A stretch of DNA of 64,000 bases from Hydrogenispora sp. GTDB taxonomy: Bacteria > Bacillota > UBA4882 > UBA10575. This document shows, piece by piece, positions 9,678-17,438 of this stretch. The stretch spans positions 27,258 to 91,257 of the forward strand of contig DUQQ01000064.1 of assembly GCA_012837705.1 (NCBI GenBank). Reading direction: 5' to 3'. The position numbers and the translations under genes are program-made. Position 1 is the first letter of the stretch. Every line of letters begins with the position of its first letter. The notes beneath the pieces are model-generated. The model was not told the DNA's origin, did no database searches, and saw nothing but the letters and a program-made list of their open reading frames with translations.

Positions 9678-10460
9678 TTAGGCTTTCTCCCGATTGTCTT
9701 TGGCCGGTTTGGTCTGGGGATTCCAGGGACGAATGCGGTTGTTGGGCCGGACCGTATACATCATGGTTTTCCCGAAATCAATCGCTACTTTGTTGTAGCG
9801 CTTGGCAATGGCCGGGGCGAGAATCACCGCGTTGACCCCGGCGGAGATTAAGGCCAGATCAAATTCGTATTTACCTACTTTTTTGAGGACGGTTGAGATT
9901 TGGTCATAATGCTCAAAATTGATGGTCCCCACGATCTGTGGGGGTAGATCCGCGTATTTGCTGGTTATCTGTTTGGCGTATTCATCGGCCCACTTCGAGA
10001 TGAGAAGAGTTCGGTATTGGTGGATAATCTTCCAGAAATAGCGGTAAGAGACCATCTTGCGGTTACAGAAGACATAGCAGAGTTCGCGGGGCTGTAAGTT
10101 GTAATAATCGAAGATTCTATTGGTGAGGGCCCGTTTAAATCTGGTTGGTGCGGAGACTTCATCGTTCTGCTGTCGACAGATACCGACAACATCGGCCGCT
10201 TTGATCCCCTTCAACATCCGGTCGCGAAGGGTGAGGTTGGGGAGGTCTACTCCTTTTCTTCCGGTACGGCTATCCCGCACCCAGTAGGTCTGTTCCAGTT
10301 CTTCGTTGCTGAGGAATTTACCCTGGGCGAGGACGATATTTTCACCATCGCCGATCCGGACCAGGGAAAAAGGTTTCTGTTCGCGGAGGGCCCGGTGAAT
10401 TTTCCGTAAGACTTCTAATTCGGAGAGGAGCTTCTTGTCAGGAAAATCCTTAAGGGACAT
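9678..10460 (-). CDS. GT-D fold glycosyltransferase (DUF1792-like)
   Basis: The product is 260 residues from ATG 10460 (MSLKDFPDKKLL), which has an AGGAGGAG site. The longer ORF-track frame extends into the neighbouring glycosyltransferase gene and is not used. The motif FSLVRIGDGENIVLAQG corresponds to the R-x-GDGE signature of the GT-D family, first described for a third-step glucosyltransferase acting on serine-rich repeat glycoproteins. Its start overlaps the end of the upstream GT2 gene by 11 nt, suggesting translational coupling. It probably extends a glycan built by neighbouring enzymes; donor and acceptor are not known. Confidence 0.75.
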   Translation of the reverse strand: MSLKDFPDKKLLSELEVLRKIHRALREQKPFSLVRIGDGENIVLAQGKFLSNEELEQTYWVRDSRTGRKGVDLPNLTLRDRMLKGIKAADVVGICRQQNDEVSAPTRFKRALTNRIFDYYNLQPRELCYVFCNRKMVSYRYFWKIIHQYRTLLISKWADEYAKQITSKYADLPPQIVGTINFEHYDQISTVLKKVGKYEFDLALISAGVNAVILAPAIAKRYNKVAIDFGKTMMYTVRPNNRIRPWNPQTKPAKDNREKA

Positions 10461-11298
10461 GGTTTGCTCCTCCTTCTGGGGTGGACCGGCTTTGTGCCGC
10501 TTCTTGCGCGGCGCTGAGCAAAGTGCGAACCTCGGCGATCTGGTGCTCAGGGTAACCGAACCGCCGCATGATTTCCGCTTCCGCCGGGCCGAGGACAAAA
10601 CTTTTTTTCCAGGTCTCAAAGTCGCTTCGAGCTTCCTTCTTTTTAACATAGAAAAGTTTCCAGGCCCCATAAAGCGGATCTGACTCTTCCGTCCGTCCTA
10701 AACTGGTGCAAATGTGGGAAGTCAGATAGGCTTTCTTGAGACCAAGCTTATTTGCTTTCCGCTCGTAATGCCGTTCTCCTACGCCGTAGAGGGGGAGATC
10801 GGTTAAGTAAAAGTGTTTTCGCCATAACTGTTTATCGATCATCATGCACCAGAAAAGTATAGTACTGCGCCGGAACTCCAGGGTATAACCGGCCTTTTTC
10901 ACCTGTTGACGCGGGTGTCCTTGGATCGCGGCGGGAAGGAGCGCAACATAGGCCAGCTTTGGGAAGTCCTTTAAGGCCTGGTACATCGCGGCGGTCCAAT
11001 TTTTATTGGGAACGAGTACATCATCGTCCAGCTTGACAAGATATTGGCCCTGGGCATGTTCGGCACCGTATTGGAAACCGGGCATACAGCCGATGTTCTG
11101 TCCCGGATCCAGGATGCGGACCCGGGGGTGTTTGAACTCGTGCAGAAAGGTCATGGCATCCGTGTAGGGTGGATGGTTATTGATCAGGATGATCTCGCTG
11201 TTTTGGTCCGTGCTGACCAGCGCTGCTTCGAGGCATTTTTTTATCAAAGGTAAGGTGTTATAACAATTAATAATAATTGAAAATCGCAACCTGCTCAT
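10450..11298 (-). CDS. Family 2 glycosyltransferase
   Basis: The protein has 282 residues and a GT-A fold: FSIIINCYNTLPLIKKCLEAA, IILINNHP, and the metal-binding LVKLDDDVLVP. The second half is less conserved and contains FWCMMIDKQLWR and LYGVGERHYERK. It has no membrane segment, so it is likely cytosolic and acts on a nucleotide-sugar donor. It is the first gene of the 11298-to-6344 leftward run and diverges from the cgeB-like gene. Confidence 0.85.
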   Translation of the reverse strand: MSRLRFSIIINCYNTLPLIKKCLEAALVSTDQNSEIILINNHPPYTDAMTFLHEFKHPRVRILDPGQNIGCMPGFQYGAEHAQGQYLVKLDDDVLVPNKNWTAAMYQALKDFPKLAYVALLPAAIQGHPRQQVKKAGYTLEFRRSTILFWCMMIDKQLWRKHFYLTDLPLYGVGERHYERKANKLGLKKAYLTSHICTSLGRTEESDPLYGAWKLFYVKKKEARSDFETWKKSFVLGPAEAEIMRRFGYPEHQIAEVRTLLSAAQEAAQSRSTPEGGANHVP

Positions 11299-11483
11299 CC
11301 TTTCTGGTACCTCTTTTCTTTAGTGTACGGCTTCGCTGTGTCTGGCGTGATGTGGTCAAGGCATTTTCCAAGTAGGGTTCTCAAGAATACGATTAGGTAA
11401 AGGAATTCGTAGCGGTATATGGCGGGATCCCTGGTAGAAGGGCCTTTTACTGGAACAAGTTGTTCCTTCAAAAAGATTGATCT

Positions 11484-11492
11484 CATATAATA
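11484..11492 (+). promoter_or_regulatory. Candidate promoter -10 for the cgeB-like gene
   Basis: CATATAATA at 11484-11492 contains a perfect TATAAT and also fits the CATANNNTA pattern of mother-cell sigma-E/K -10 boxes. No good -35 box is visible for either class (TTGTTC lies 20 bp upstream). Sigma class is unresolved. Confidence 0.35.
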
Positions 11493-11542
11493 TTCCGATA
11501 TTCCGAATCAGAAAACGGTTAATGACCGAAGGAGGAAAGAAG

Positions 11543-12613
11543 ATGAGGGTCCTGTTTGTTGATTCCGGAGCAATGGGCTTTCACTACCGCTACGCCTATG
11601 ATATCTTTGTGACCCTAAAAAAGATGAAGCATCATGTGCGGCAGATCGGCCCACGGAAGCTTTCTTCCGGCCTCATCAAGGAGTTTCGCCCCGAAGTGTT
11701 ATTGGTGGTGCATGGGAACCGTACTCCGCTGGAACAGGTCCATTATGCCCGTTCCTTAGGGGTGAAAACGGTTCTGTGGTTAGTGGAAGATCCCTATGAG
11801 ATCGATCTGCACCGTGGTCCGATGGTTGAAGCCTATGATCTGGTCTTTACCAACGAACGGCAGGCTGTCACCGAATATAATCACCCCCGGGTCTTTTATC
11901 TGCCCTGGTGTTGTAATCCCGAAGTTCATCGGCGCCTGAAGACAGCGGAAGAATACCGCAGTGATCTCTGTTTTGTGGGGATGGGGTTTCCCAATCGCTT
12001 GAAGGTCCTGAACGCGATTGCGCCCTTCCTCAAGAAATTGAACGTTAAATTAATCGGGGTCTGGGACCGTTGGGGGGAATTACACCCGGATCTGCGGAAA
12101 TTCGTGCAACCGGTGATCCATGATTTCCACGAGGTGCAGAAATATTTTAACGGGGCCAAGATCAATCTGAACATCCACCGCGATCCGGTTAATCCACCGT
12201 CCGGAAATAGCCGGGGCGTAGGGGCGACCAGTCCTAACGATCGGGCCTTTGCGCTAGCGGGCTGTGGCGCTTTTCAGATCGTCGATGCGACGCGACCGGA
12301 TCTTTTTAAATATTTTACCGAAGGCAAAGAGATCGTCAGTTTTTCCAACCCCGATGATTTGGCGGATAAAATCAAATACTACCTGGGTAAAACAAAACTA
12401 CGCCGCCAGATCGGCGACGCAGCGCACCAAAGGGCCTATCGGGAGCATACTTATCACCACCGTTTACAGCGGATCTTTGCGGAGGTGGCCAAACTGCCCA
12501 CATCCTATTGGGCACGGGTCAGTGTGCGAAGGCCGGTGGCCTTTTCCTTTCACGATGGCTACCTACAGCAAGAAGGGATCTGGACCTTTGAGCCTCCCCG
12601 GAGTATTAAATAA
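11543..12613 (+). CDS. CgeB-like glycosyltransferase (spore glycosylation)
   Basis: The product is 356 residues from ATG 11543, preceded by GGAGGAAAGAAG; the longer ORF start is not supported. It resembles the CgeB/DUF3880 family: an N-terminal Rossmann half (VLFVDSGAMGFHYRYAYD, VLLVVHGNRTPLEQ, TVLWLVEDPYE) and a C-terminal GT-B half (CFVGMGFPNRL, NRGVGATSPNDRAFALAGCG-like donor region, PDDLADKIKYYL). In Bacillus, cgeB is transcribed late in the mother cell and affects the spore outer layer. It is the only rightward gene inside the leftward glycosyltransferase block, and its stop overlaps the next convergent gene by 8 nt. Spore-surface glycan assembly is inferred from family and context. Confidence 0.8.
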   Translation: MRVLFVDSGAMGFHYRYAYDIFVTLKKMKHHVRQIGPRKLSSGLIKEFRPEVLLVVHGNRTPLEQVHYARSLGVKTVLWLVEDPYEIDLHRGPMVEAYDLVFTNERQAVTEYNHPRVFYLPWCCNPEVHRRLKTAEEYRSDLCFVGMGFPNRLKVLNAIAPFLKKLNVKLIGVWDRWGELHPDLRKFVQPVIHDFHEVQKYFNGAKINLNIHRDPVNPPSGNSRGVGATSPNDRAFALAGCGAFQIVDATRPDLFKYFTEGKEIVSFSNPDDLADKIKYYLGKTKLRRQIGDAAHQRAYREHTYHHRLQRIFAEVAKLPTSYWARVSVRRPVAFSFHDGYLQQEGIWTFEPPRSIK

Positions 12614-13400
12614 AGGCTTGTTCCCCCGGGAAAACCGGTGCTTTGTCCTCAAACAACCGTTCCCATCCGTATTGTGCTAAGTAAGACGCCCATTTCCGGT
12701 TGAAATGCGCCCAACTGGCCGTGGCCAGTTTTTCGTTTACCACCGGGTCACTACGGTCAAAAGAAGCATGGACCGTGTGCTCAATCAAGACATCACAGGC
12801 GATCCGCAACTGGTAGCCTTTTTCGCGAATCCGGAGGGCCAGATCAAAGTCATCAGCGCCTAAAGCCAGCTTTTCGTCGAAAGGACCGATCTTTGCGGGT
12901 AAGCGGCGGTCAAAAAGGACCAGACAGCCGATGAGAAACTTGGCGCGCTGGGATTGACGGGCGTAAAGGGCGGCAAATTTACGGTCGGCGGCCGGTAAGT
13001 GACGGGAGAATGCCTGGGGACCGGCCCATTGCTTGCCCCCAATCCCCAGACTTTTGGGACCAACCATTAAGGTTAGAGGATGTTGCTTTAGATGCCATAT
13101 GAGCCGGTTTGCCCAGTTCAACGGGGTGATGACATCTGCATTCATCGTCACCAGATAACGGCCGGTGGCACGCGCGAGGCCTTGGTTACAGGCGGCCGCG
13201 TAGCCCCGGTTTTCGGAATTGAAGATGACACGGGTGTGGGGGGCGTTTAAGGAGTGGAGCCAGGCGGCGGAATCATCGGTGGAGTGGTTGTCAACAATGA
13301 TTATTTCGTGGGGGAGCGTTGTCGTGGTGGCCAGTGTCGCCAGGCACCGTTGCAGAAAAGGACGGGTATTGTAATTGACAATAATGATGCTTAATTCCAT
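12606..13400 (-). CDS. Family 2 glycosyltransferase
   Basis: The product is 264 residues from ATG 13400, with GGAGG 7 nt upstream; the ORF-track start 11 codons earlier has no site. GT-A motifs are LSIIIVNYNTRPFLQRC, EIIIVDNHSTDDSAAW, NRGYAAACNQGL, the metal site VTMNADVITP, and GPFDEKLALGADDFDLALR on the acceptor side. Its start overlaps the preceding gene by 10 nt, so the three GT2 genes 14864-12606 are translationally coupled. Its 3' end overlaps the convergent cgeB-like gene. Donor unknown. Confidence 0.88.
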   Translation of the reverse strand: MELSIIIVNYNTRPFLQRCLATLATTTTLPHEIIIVDNHSTDDSAAWLHSLNAPHTRVIFNSENRGYAAACNQGLARATGRYLVTMNADVITPLNWANRLIWHLKQHPLTLMVGPKSLGIGGKQWAGPQAFSRHLPAADRKFAALYARQSQRAKFLIGCLVLFDRRLPAKIGPFDEKLALGADDFDLALRIREKGYQLRIACDVLIEHTVHASFDRSDPVVNEKLATASWAHFNRKWASYLAQYGWERLFEDKAPVFPGEQAFI

Positions 13401-14128
13401 AACAAGGCCTCCACATCTTCCCCCCGCCAACACCGCAGCTCCGGGCGGGAATATAGAATTGACTGGTAGTGGACCAACGGACAGAACTCCCCCTGCGGGT
13501 CGAGGTAAAGGTAACGCCGGTATTTCGCCTGGTGCTCCCGGCGGTGGGCATACCCGAGGTGGAGAAGGGGGATGGCGCTATCTAACCGGGGCGTCCAGTA
13601 GGCTTCTTGCGGTAGACGCCCGCAGTGCAGGGTGCGGGGTGCCCAGTGGTACGTTCGGTACCTTTGGTAGCGGTACAGACAGGCAGTGCGCCCCCGGGCC
13701 GGGTGCCACCAACGGTCGACCCGGTAATGGCGGAGATCGCCCCAGAAGTGGTAGACGGGGAAAGTAATCAGTTCATACTGGGTCTGTTGTAAAAAGGTAA
13801 GGATTGCTTGTTTGCTCCGGGTTTCGAAGATCTCATCGGCATCGATGGCCAGGATCCAGTCCGGGTTGAGCTCGACGGTCAGATGCCATAGTTTTTCCCG
13901 GAGTTTGGCTTCATCATGAAAAAAAAGGGGCGCGGACAAGCGCTCGAACCGGACTACCCGCGGGTGGGCCCGGCAGAGCGCGGGAGTATGGTCAGTGGAG
14001 GCGTCGTCCAGAATGACAATGCCATCGACCAAGATACTGAGCCGGTCTAAAACCGGCTGTAAGAAACGGTCGGCTTCATTCCGGACGACCAGCATTGCCA
14101 ATAGGCTTTGTTTCTTAGGGTAGTTCAT
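13391..14128 (-). CDS. Family 2 glycosyltransferase (SunS-like)
   Basis: The product is 245 residues from ATG 14128, with GGAGG 6 nt upstream; the ORF-track start nearly 70 codons earlier lies within the upstream GT2 gene. Motifs are LLAMLVVRNEADRFLQPVL, GIVILDDASTDHTPALC and WILAIDADEIFE, the DxD-type metal site. The C-terminal half is rich in Trp, His and Tyr (VYHFWGDLRHYRVDRWWHP). This layout resembles glycosyltransferases that modify peptides or proteins as well as polysaccharide enzymes. It is the middle gene of a three-gene overlapping set. Confidence 0.83.
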   Translation of the reverse strand: MNYPKKQSLLAMLVVRNEADRFLQPVLDRLSILVDGIVILDDASTDHTPALCRAHPRVVRFERLSAPLFFHDEAKLREKLWHLTVELNPDWILAIDADEIFETRSKQAILTFLQQTQYELITFPVYHFWGDLRHYRVDRWWHPARGRTACLYRYQRYRTYHWAPRTLHCGRLPQEAYWTPRLDSAIPLLHLGYAHRREHQAKYRRYLYLDPQGEFCPLVHYQSILYSRPELRCWRGEDVEALLWN

Positions 14129-14864
14129 GCTTTTCCTCCCCGGTTCGCCATTTCCGGTCGAAATAAGCTTTGCTTTGGCGAAAATAAGCTTGTAAGCGCC
14201 GTTGGTTACGACAACTGCCGTTGACCAGGTGAACAACGCGGCTGGTGGGAACATAAAGTACTTTATACCCGTGGCGGCGGGCGTTGTAACAATAGTCGGT
14301 CTCCTCGAAGTAGTGGAAGTAGTTCTCGTCAAAATAACCCAGCTCCGGCAGGAGCGTTCTTTTCAGGCCAAGACAGGCACCGCATAAGCTGAGGCAGGCC
14401 GTGGGTTCGGTAAAAAGGGTGGGATCGTCGGGGACGCCCCAACCGCGGATCTGGGGCGCGGCTTCGTCACCAACCACCCCGACCCCGACCAGGTAACCAG
14501 CGGGGTTGACCAAACGGGGTCCAACCACGGCCACCTCTGGGTCTTGTAAGGCCGCAATCAGCGGGGGAAGCCAACCCGCCGTCACTTGTGTGTCACTGTT
14601 CAGAATAAAGATGTACGGAGCGTTTCCGGCTTTGATTCCCTGGTTACATGCGGCGGCGTATCCCCGGTTTTCACGGTTAAAAAGCCCGGTTACCCAGGGC
14701 AAGCTACGGATGAAGGTCGCGCTCCCGTCGGTGCTGGCGTTATCCACCACCCAAAGACGATAAGTTTCAGGCGCGCCACTGAACCGGCGGAGGCTGGCTA
14801 AACAAGCGGCTAAAAGTTTTTTGGTGTTGTAATTGACGACGATCAGATCAACCGTCTCTTTCAT
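14115..14864 (-). CDS. Family 2 glycosyltransferase (rhamnosyltransferase-like)
   Basis: The product is 249 residues from ATG 14864, which follows AGGAGGAAGTG. GT-A motifs are VDLIVVNYNTKKLLAACLASL, WVVDNASTDGSAT, NRGYAAACNQGI and FILNSDTQVT; the acceptor side has LGYFDENYFHYFEETDYCYNAR, as in WbbL-like enzymes. It is first in the overlapping trio and its 3' end overlaps the next gene by 14 nt. Two short stretches (NRGYAAACNQG, VNYNT) are identical to the gene at 12606, suggesting duplication within the cluster. Confidence 0.88.
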   Translation of the reverse strand: MKETVDLIVVNYNTKKLLAACLASLRRFSGAPETYRLWVVDNASTDGSATFIRSLPWVTGLFNRENRGYAAACNQGIKAGNAPYIFILNSDTQVTAGWLPPLIAALQDPEVAVVGPRLVNPAGYLVGVGVVGDEAAPQIRGWGVPDDPTLFTEPTACLSLCGACLGLKRTLLPELGYFDENYFHYFEETDYCYNARRHGYKVLYVPTSRVVHLVNGSCRNQRRLQAYFRQSKAYFDRKWRTGEEKHELP

Positions 14865-15066
14865 CACTTCCTCCTTCCTGTTTCTGCCGAATATTTGTCG
14901 CCAAATAAGCACCCGCGCTGGTAACCGTCAAGTCGCTCACGCCAGCGACAAAAGATTGCTTTACGAAGTAGATCAAATCAAAGCGGGGTGAGGCGAGCAA
15001 CTATGTTGAAGGATAAAACCAAAACCAGTGGACGACAAGCCAAACACAAGTCCAACTTCCTTCTGG
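14865..15066. other. Intergenic stretch without recognised features
   Basis: About 200 bases separate the GT2 trio from the nucleotidyltransferase gene. Beyond the ribosome site of the 14864 gene I see no convincing promoter, RNA or hairpin with a U tract. A promoter for the trio may lie here but is not obvious. Confidence 0.4.
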
Positions 15067-16119
15067 CTAAAGTTCCAGGATGGCATCGGCCCCGACCAGC
15101 AGCGAACGGACGGGGGCCGTTTTTTGTTGACCACTGATGCGGACCCTTTCCCCGATTATGCTGTTGGTGAACGTCACCCCTTTCACGTGGGCGTCGGTGA
15201 AGACCAGCGAATGACTTATGTTACTGTCGACAATTTCGGCACCATCACCAATGGCCACATAAGGGCCGAGTGTCGCACCGCTAATCCGACAGCCGGCCCC
15301 GATCGTGACCGGGCCCTTCACCCGACAGTTTTTCAGCGTCGACCCTTTTGCCACTCTCAGGACCCCTTTGACCGTCGACTTTTTCACTTCACCGTCGACG
15401 GCGGACGTCAACTTTTTCAGTAAATACTGGTTGGTGGCGAGGAGGTCGGTTACGGTACCCGTATCCTTCCACCATCCGGAAAAGAGATGGTAGGCTACGT
15501 TTTTGCCCTCGGCGATCAACTGCTGGATTGCGTCGGTGATCTCCAGTTCACCCCGGGGAGAAGGGCTAATTACCTGGACGGCCTGGTGGATCGCGGGAGA
15601 AAAAAGGTACACGCCAACCAGCGCCAGGTTGCTCTGGGGCTCGTTCGGTTTTTCTTCTACATGGACGACGTTTTGGCCGTTGATCCGGGCGACCCCAAAG
15701 TGGCGGGGATTTTTGACCCGCCTTAAGAGGAGGAGCGCGTCGGGTTTTTCGCGTACAAACCGGTTGACCAAGGGGCGGAGCGGTTCGTCCAACACGTTAT
15801 CGCCCAGGTACATTAGGAACGGGGTGTTACCCAGTACTTCCCGGGCCAGCAGGACGGTATGGGCCAGACCCAGTGGCTTAGGTTGGTCAACGAAGGTGAA
15901 ATCGAACCCCCACGGATTGGTTTTACGTAGAAGCTCCACAATAGGCTTTCCGTTGGGCCCAATGATGATCACAACCTCGCGGATGGTCGTGGCAGCCAGG
16001 GTGTCGAGGATGTGGAATAAAATCGGTTGGTGGGCGAGGGGAAGAAGAGCTTTCGGCTGGGTATGGGTGAAGGGGCGGAGACGCGTTCCTTCACCACCAC
16101 AAAGAAGAAGCGCTTTCAA
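15067..16119 (-). CDS. Glucose-1-phosphate thymidylyltransferase, long (StrD/RmlA-like) type
   Basis: The protein has 350 residues. The N-terminal nucleotidyltransferase half has MKALLLCGGEGTRLRPFTHTQPKALLP (G-x-G-T-R-x-R-P-x-T with the catalytic lysine) and MYLGDNVL for metal binding. The C-terminal ~110 residues are a left-handed beta-helix of hexapeptide repeats (VTIGAGCRISGATLGPYVAIG), which marks the long-chain type. The family makes dTDP-glucose (or related NDP-sugars) from sugar-1-phosphate, the first step toward dTDP-rhamnose and other deoxysugars. No rmlBCD genes are in the window. It starts the leftward glycan block and diverges from tepA. Confidence 0.88.
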   Translation of the reverse strand: MKALLLCGGEGTRLRPFTHTQPKALLPLAHQPILFHILDTLAATTIREVVIIIGPNGKPIVELLRKTNPWGFDFTFVDQPKPLGLAHTVLLAREVLGNTPFLMYLGDNVLDEPLRPLVNRFVREKPDALLLLRRVKNPRHFGVARINGQNVVHVEEKPNEPQSNLALVGVYLFSPAIHQAVQVISPSPRGELEITDAIQQLIAEGKNVAYHLFSGWWKDTGTVTDLLATNQYLLKKLTSAVDGEVKKSTVKGVLRVAKGSTLKNCRVKGPVTIGAGCRISGATLGPYVAIGDGAEIVDSNISHSLVFTDAHVKGVTFTNSIIGERVRISGQQKTAPVRSLLVGADAILEL

Positions 16120-16284
16120 GACTAACCCCGCTTTCGTAGTTTTTGCTTTTCATCTTATGCAAGGAGCATGACCGATGTCCCTGGCGCACTCTACAGGGCG
16201 GATGTGGTAAAAAGCAGTATTATTTTCCGGCCAGAAGCAAATAATAGGGGGAGACCAACGGGAGGGAATGACAGGGGGGATATT

Positions 16285-17094
16285 TTGAAGTACAAGATCC
16301 GAGGAAGATGGGACCGGGATTGCGCGGAATTGGGCTTTTTGTACCGTAACAACGAAGCGGCCCCGCCGGGAGAGACGGATCAGGAAGGGGAAGAGGCGAA
16401 GCCGAATGCGCCCCGTCGTCAGCGGTTGGCGTTGCAGAGCCTGAAACAACTGGGGCAGATGGCACCCCCGCCAGCAGCGGGGACCGATCTCCATACCATG
16501 GTGATTATCGGGCAGATTGAAGGGCATATGATCCTACCGCCCAAAAACAAGACGACCAAGTATGAACACATCATTCCGCAACTGGTGGCGATCGAACAGA
16601 ACGAACGGATCAAAGGGTTACTGGTGATCCTGAACACCGTCGGGGGTGACGTGGAAGCCGGACTGGCCATCGCCGAAATGCTGGAGAGCCTCTCTAAACC
16701 AACAGTCTCTTTGGTCCTGGGTGGGGGACATTCCATCGGCGTCCCAATCGCGGTGGCGGCTGATTATTCCTTCATCGCCGAAACCGCCACCATGACAATC
16801 CACCCGATCCGGCTGACCGGAATGGTGATTGGCGTACCGCAAACCTATGAATATCTGGAAAAAATGCAGGACCGGGTCATCAAATTTGTCACCAGTCATT
16901 CGGCGATTACGGAAGAGAAGTTCCGGGAATTGATGTTCCGTACCGGTGATCTGGTCCGCGATGTCGGTTCGGTGTTGGTCGGGAAAGATGCGGTCAGTTC
17001 CGGGTTGATCAATGAGATCGGTGGGATCGATAAGTGCTTGCGTAAGCTCCGGGAGTTGGTCCAGCAAAAGGAAGCCGGGGTACAAACGAGGTGA
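16285..17094 (+). CDS. tepA: TepA-like ClpP-family protease
   Basis: The chosen product is 269 residues from TTG 16285, because AGGGGGG lies 5 nt upstream; the ORF-track start at 16168 has no site and a non-conserved leader. The ClpP/crotonase-like core contains [22 protein letters not shown] and [20 protein letters not shown], where the Ser in GGHSIG is in the nucleophile position, then ATMTIHPI with a possible catalytic His. In Bacillus, TepA (translocation-enhancing protein) lies just before ylzJ and spoIIIE, the same order as here. A role in membrane-associated protein processing is known only loosely. The ~75-residue N-terminal region looks disordered and proline-rich. Confidence 0.88.
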   Translation: MKYKIRGRWDRDCAELGFLYRNNEAAPPGETDQEGEEAKPNAPRRQRLALQSLKQLGQMAPPPAAGTDLHTMVIIGQIEGHMILPPKNKTTKYEHIIPQLVAIEQNERIKGLLVILNTVGGDVEAGLAIAEMLESLSKPTVSLVLGGGHSIGVPIAVAADYSFIAETATMTIHPIRLTGMVIGVPQTYEYLEKMQDRVIKFVTSHSAITEEKFRELMFRTGDLVRDVGSVLVGKDAVSSGLINEIGGIDKCLRKLRELVQQKEAGVQTR

Positions 17095-17098
17095 AGAA

Positions 17099-17311
17099 AT
17101 GCTTTTTTATTCGATTTACCCCTTAGCGGTGGTCCTCGCAGAGGAGGAGGGGATGGAAAAACCGGAACAATGGCGTGAGCTCGAGGTTGAGGGCAAAAAG
17201 GTGCTTGTTACCGTCAATAACCGGGGCGAACAGGTGATTGCCCGTCTGCTCAGTACGGACCCCGCCGATTACCTGGACCCCCGTTGGACACCGGGGAATG
17301 TAATTGTTTAG
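17099..17311 (+). CDS. ylzJ: YlzJ-like small protein
   Basis: A 70-residue protein starting at ATG 17099, 4 nt after the tepA stop, with GAGGTGA overlapping the end of tepA. The beginning MLFYSIYPLAVVLAEEEG and the ending YLDPRWTPGNVIV match the YlzJ-like family found after tepA in sporulating Firmicutes. The function of the family is not known. The ORF track begins this frame at 17012, inside tepA, which is not credible. It is followed directly by a terminator, so tepA-ylzJ form a two-gene operon. Confidence 0.85.
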   Translation: MLFYSIYPLAVVLAEEEGMEKPEQWRELEVEGKKVLVTVNNRGEQVIARLLSTDPADYLDPRWTPGNVIV

Positions 17312-17324
17312 TTAAAAACCGCTT

Positions 17325-17354
17325 AAAACCTCTTAAAGAGAGGTTTTTTCTTTA
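17325..17354 (+). terminator. Rho-independent terminator of tepA-ylzJ
   Basis: The stem AAAACCTCT/AGAGGTTTT with a 4-nt loop is followed by TTTTTTCTTT, 13 nt after the ylzJ stop. Confidence 0.88.
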
Positions 17355-17438
17355 AGATCGGGTCTGGTCAAGGGGAGGAGAAAGTACTAGTGGAAACGAA
17401 GTAAAGCTTAAAAAGATCCGACTTTCATAGGAGGCAAT

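Noticed and set aside
10461-10670. 70-residue extension of the GT-D frame
   Set aside because: Arg/Lys/Ser-rich shadow of the upstream GT2 gene; ATG 10460 has its own AGGAGGAG.
15028-16171. Plus-strand ORFs opposite the nucleotidyltransferase gene (15028-15423, 15503-16171)
   Set aside because: Shadows of a well-conserved minus-strand gene; no ribosome site and low-complexity, Arg/Ser-rich translations.
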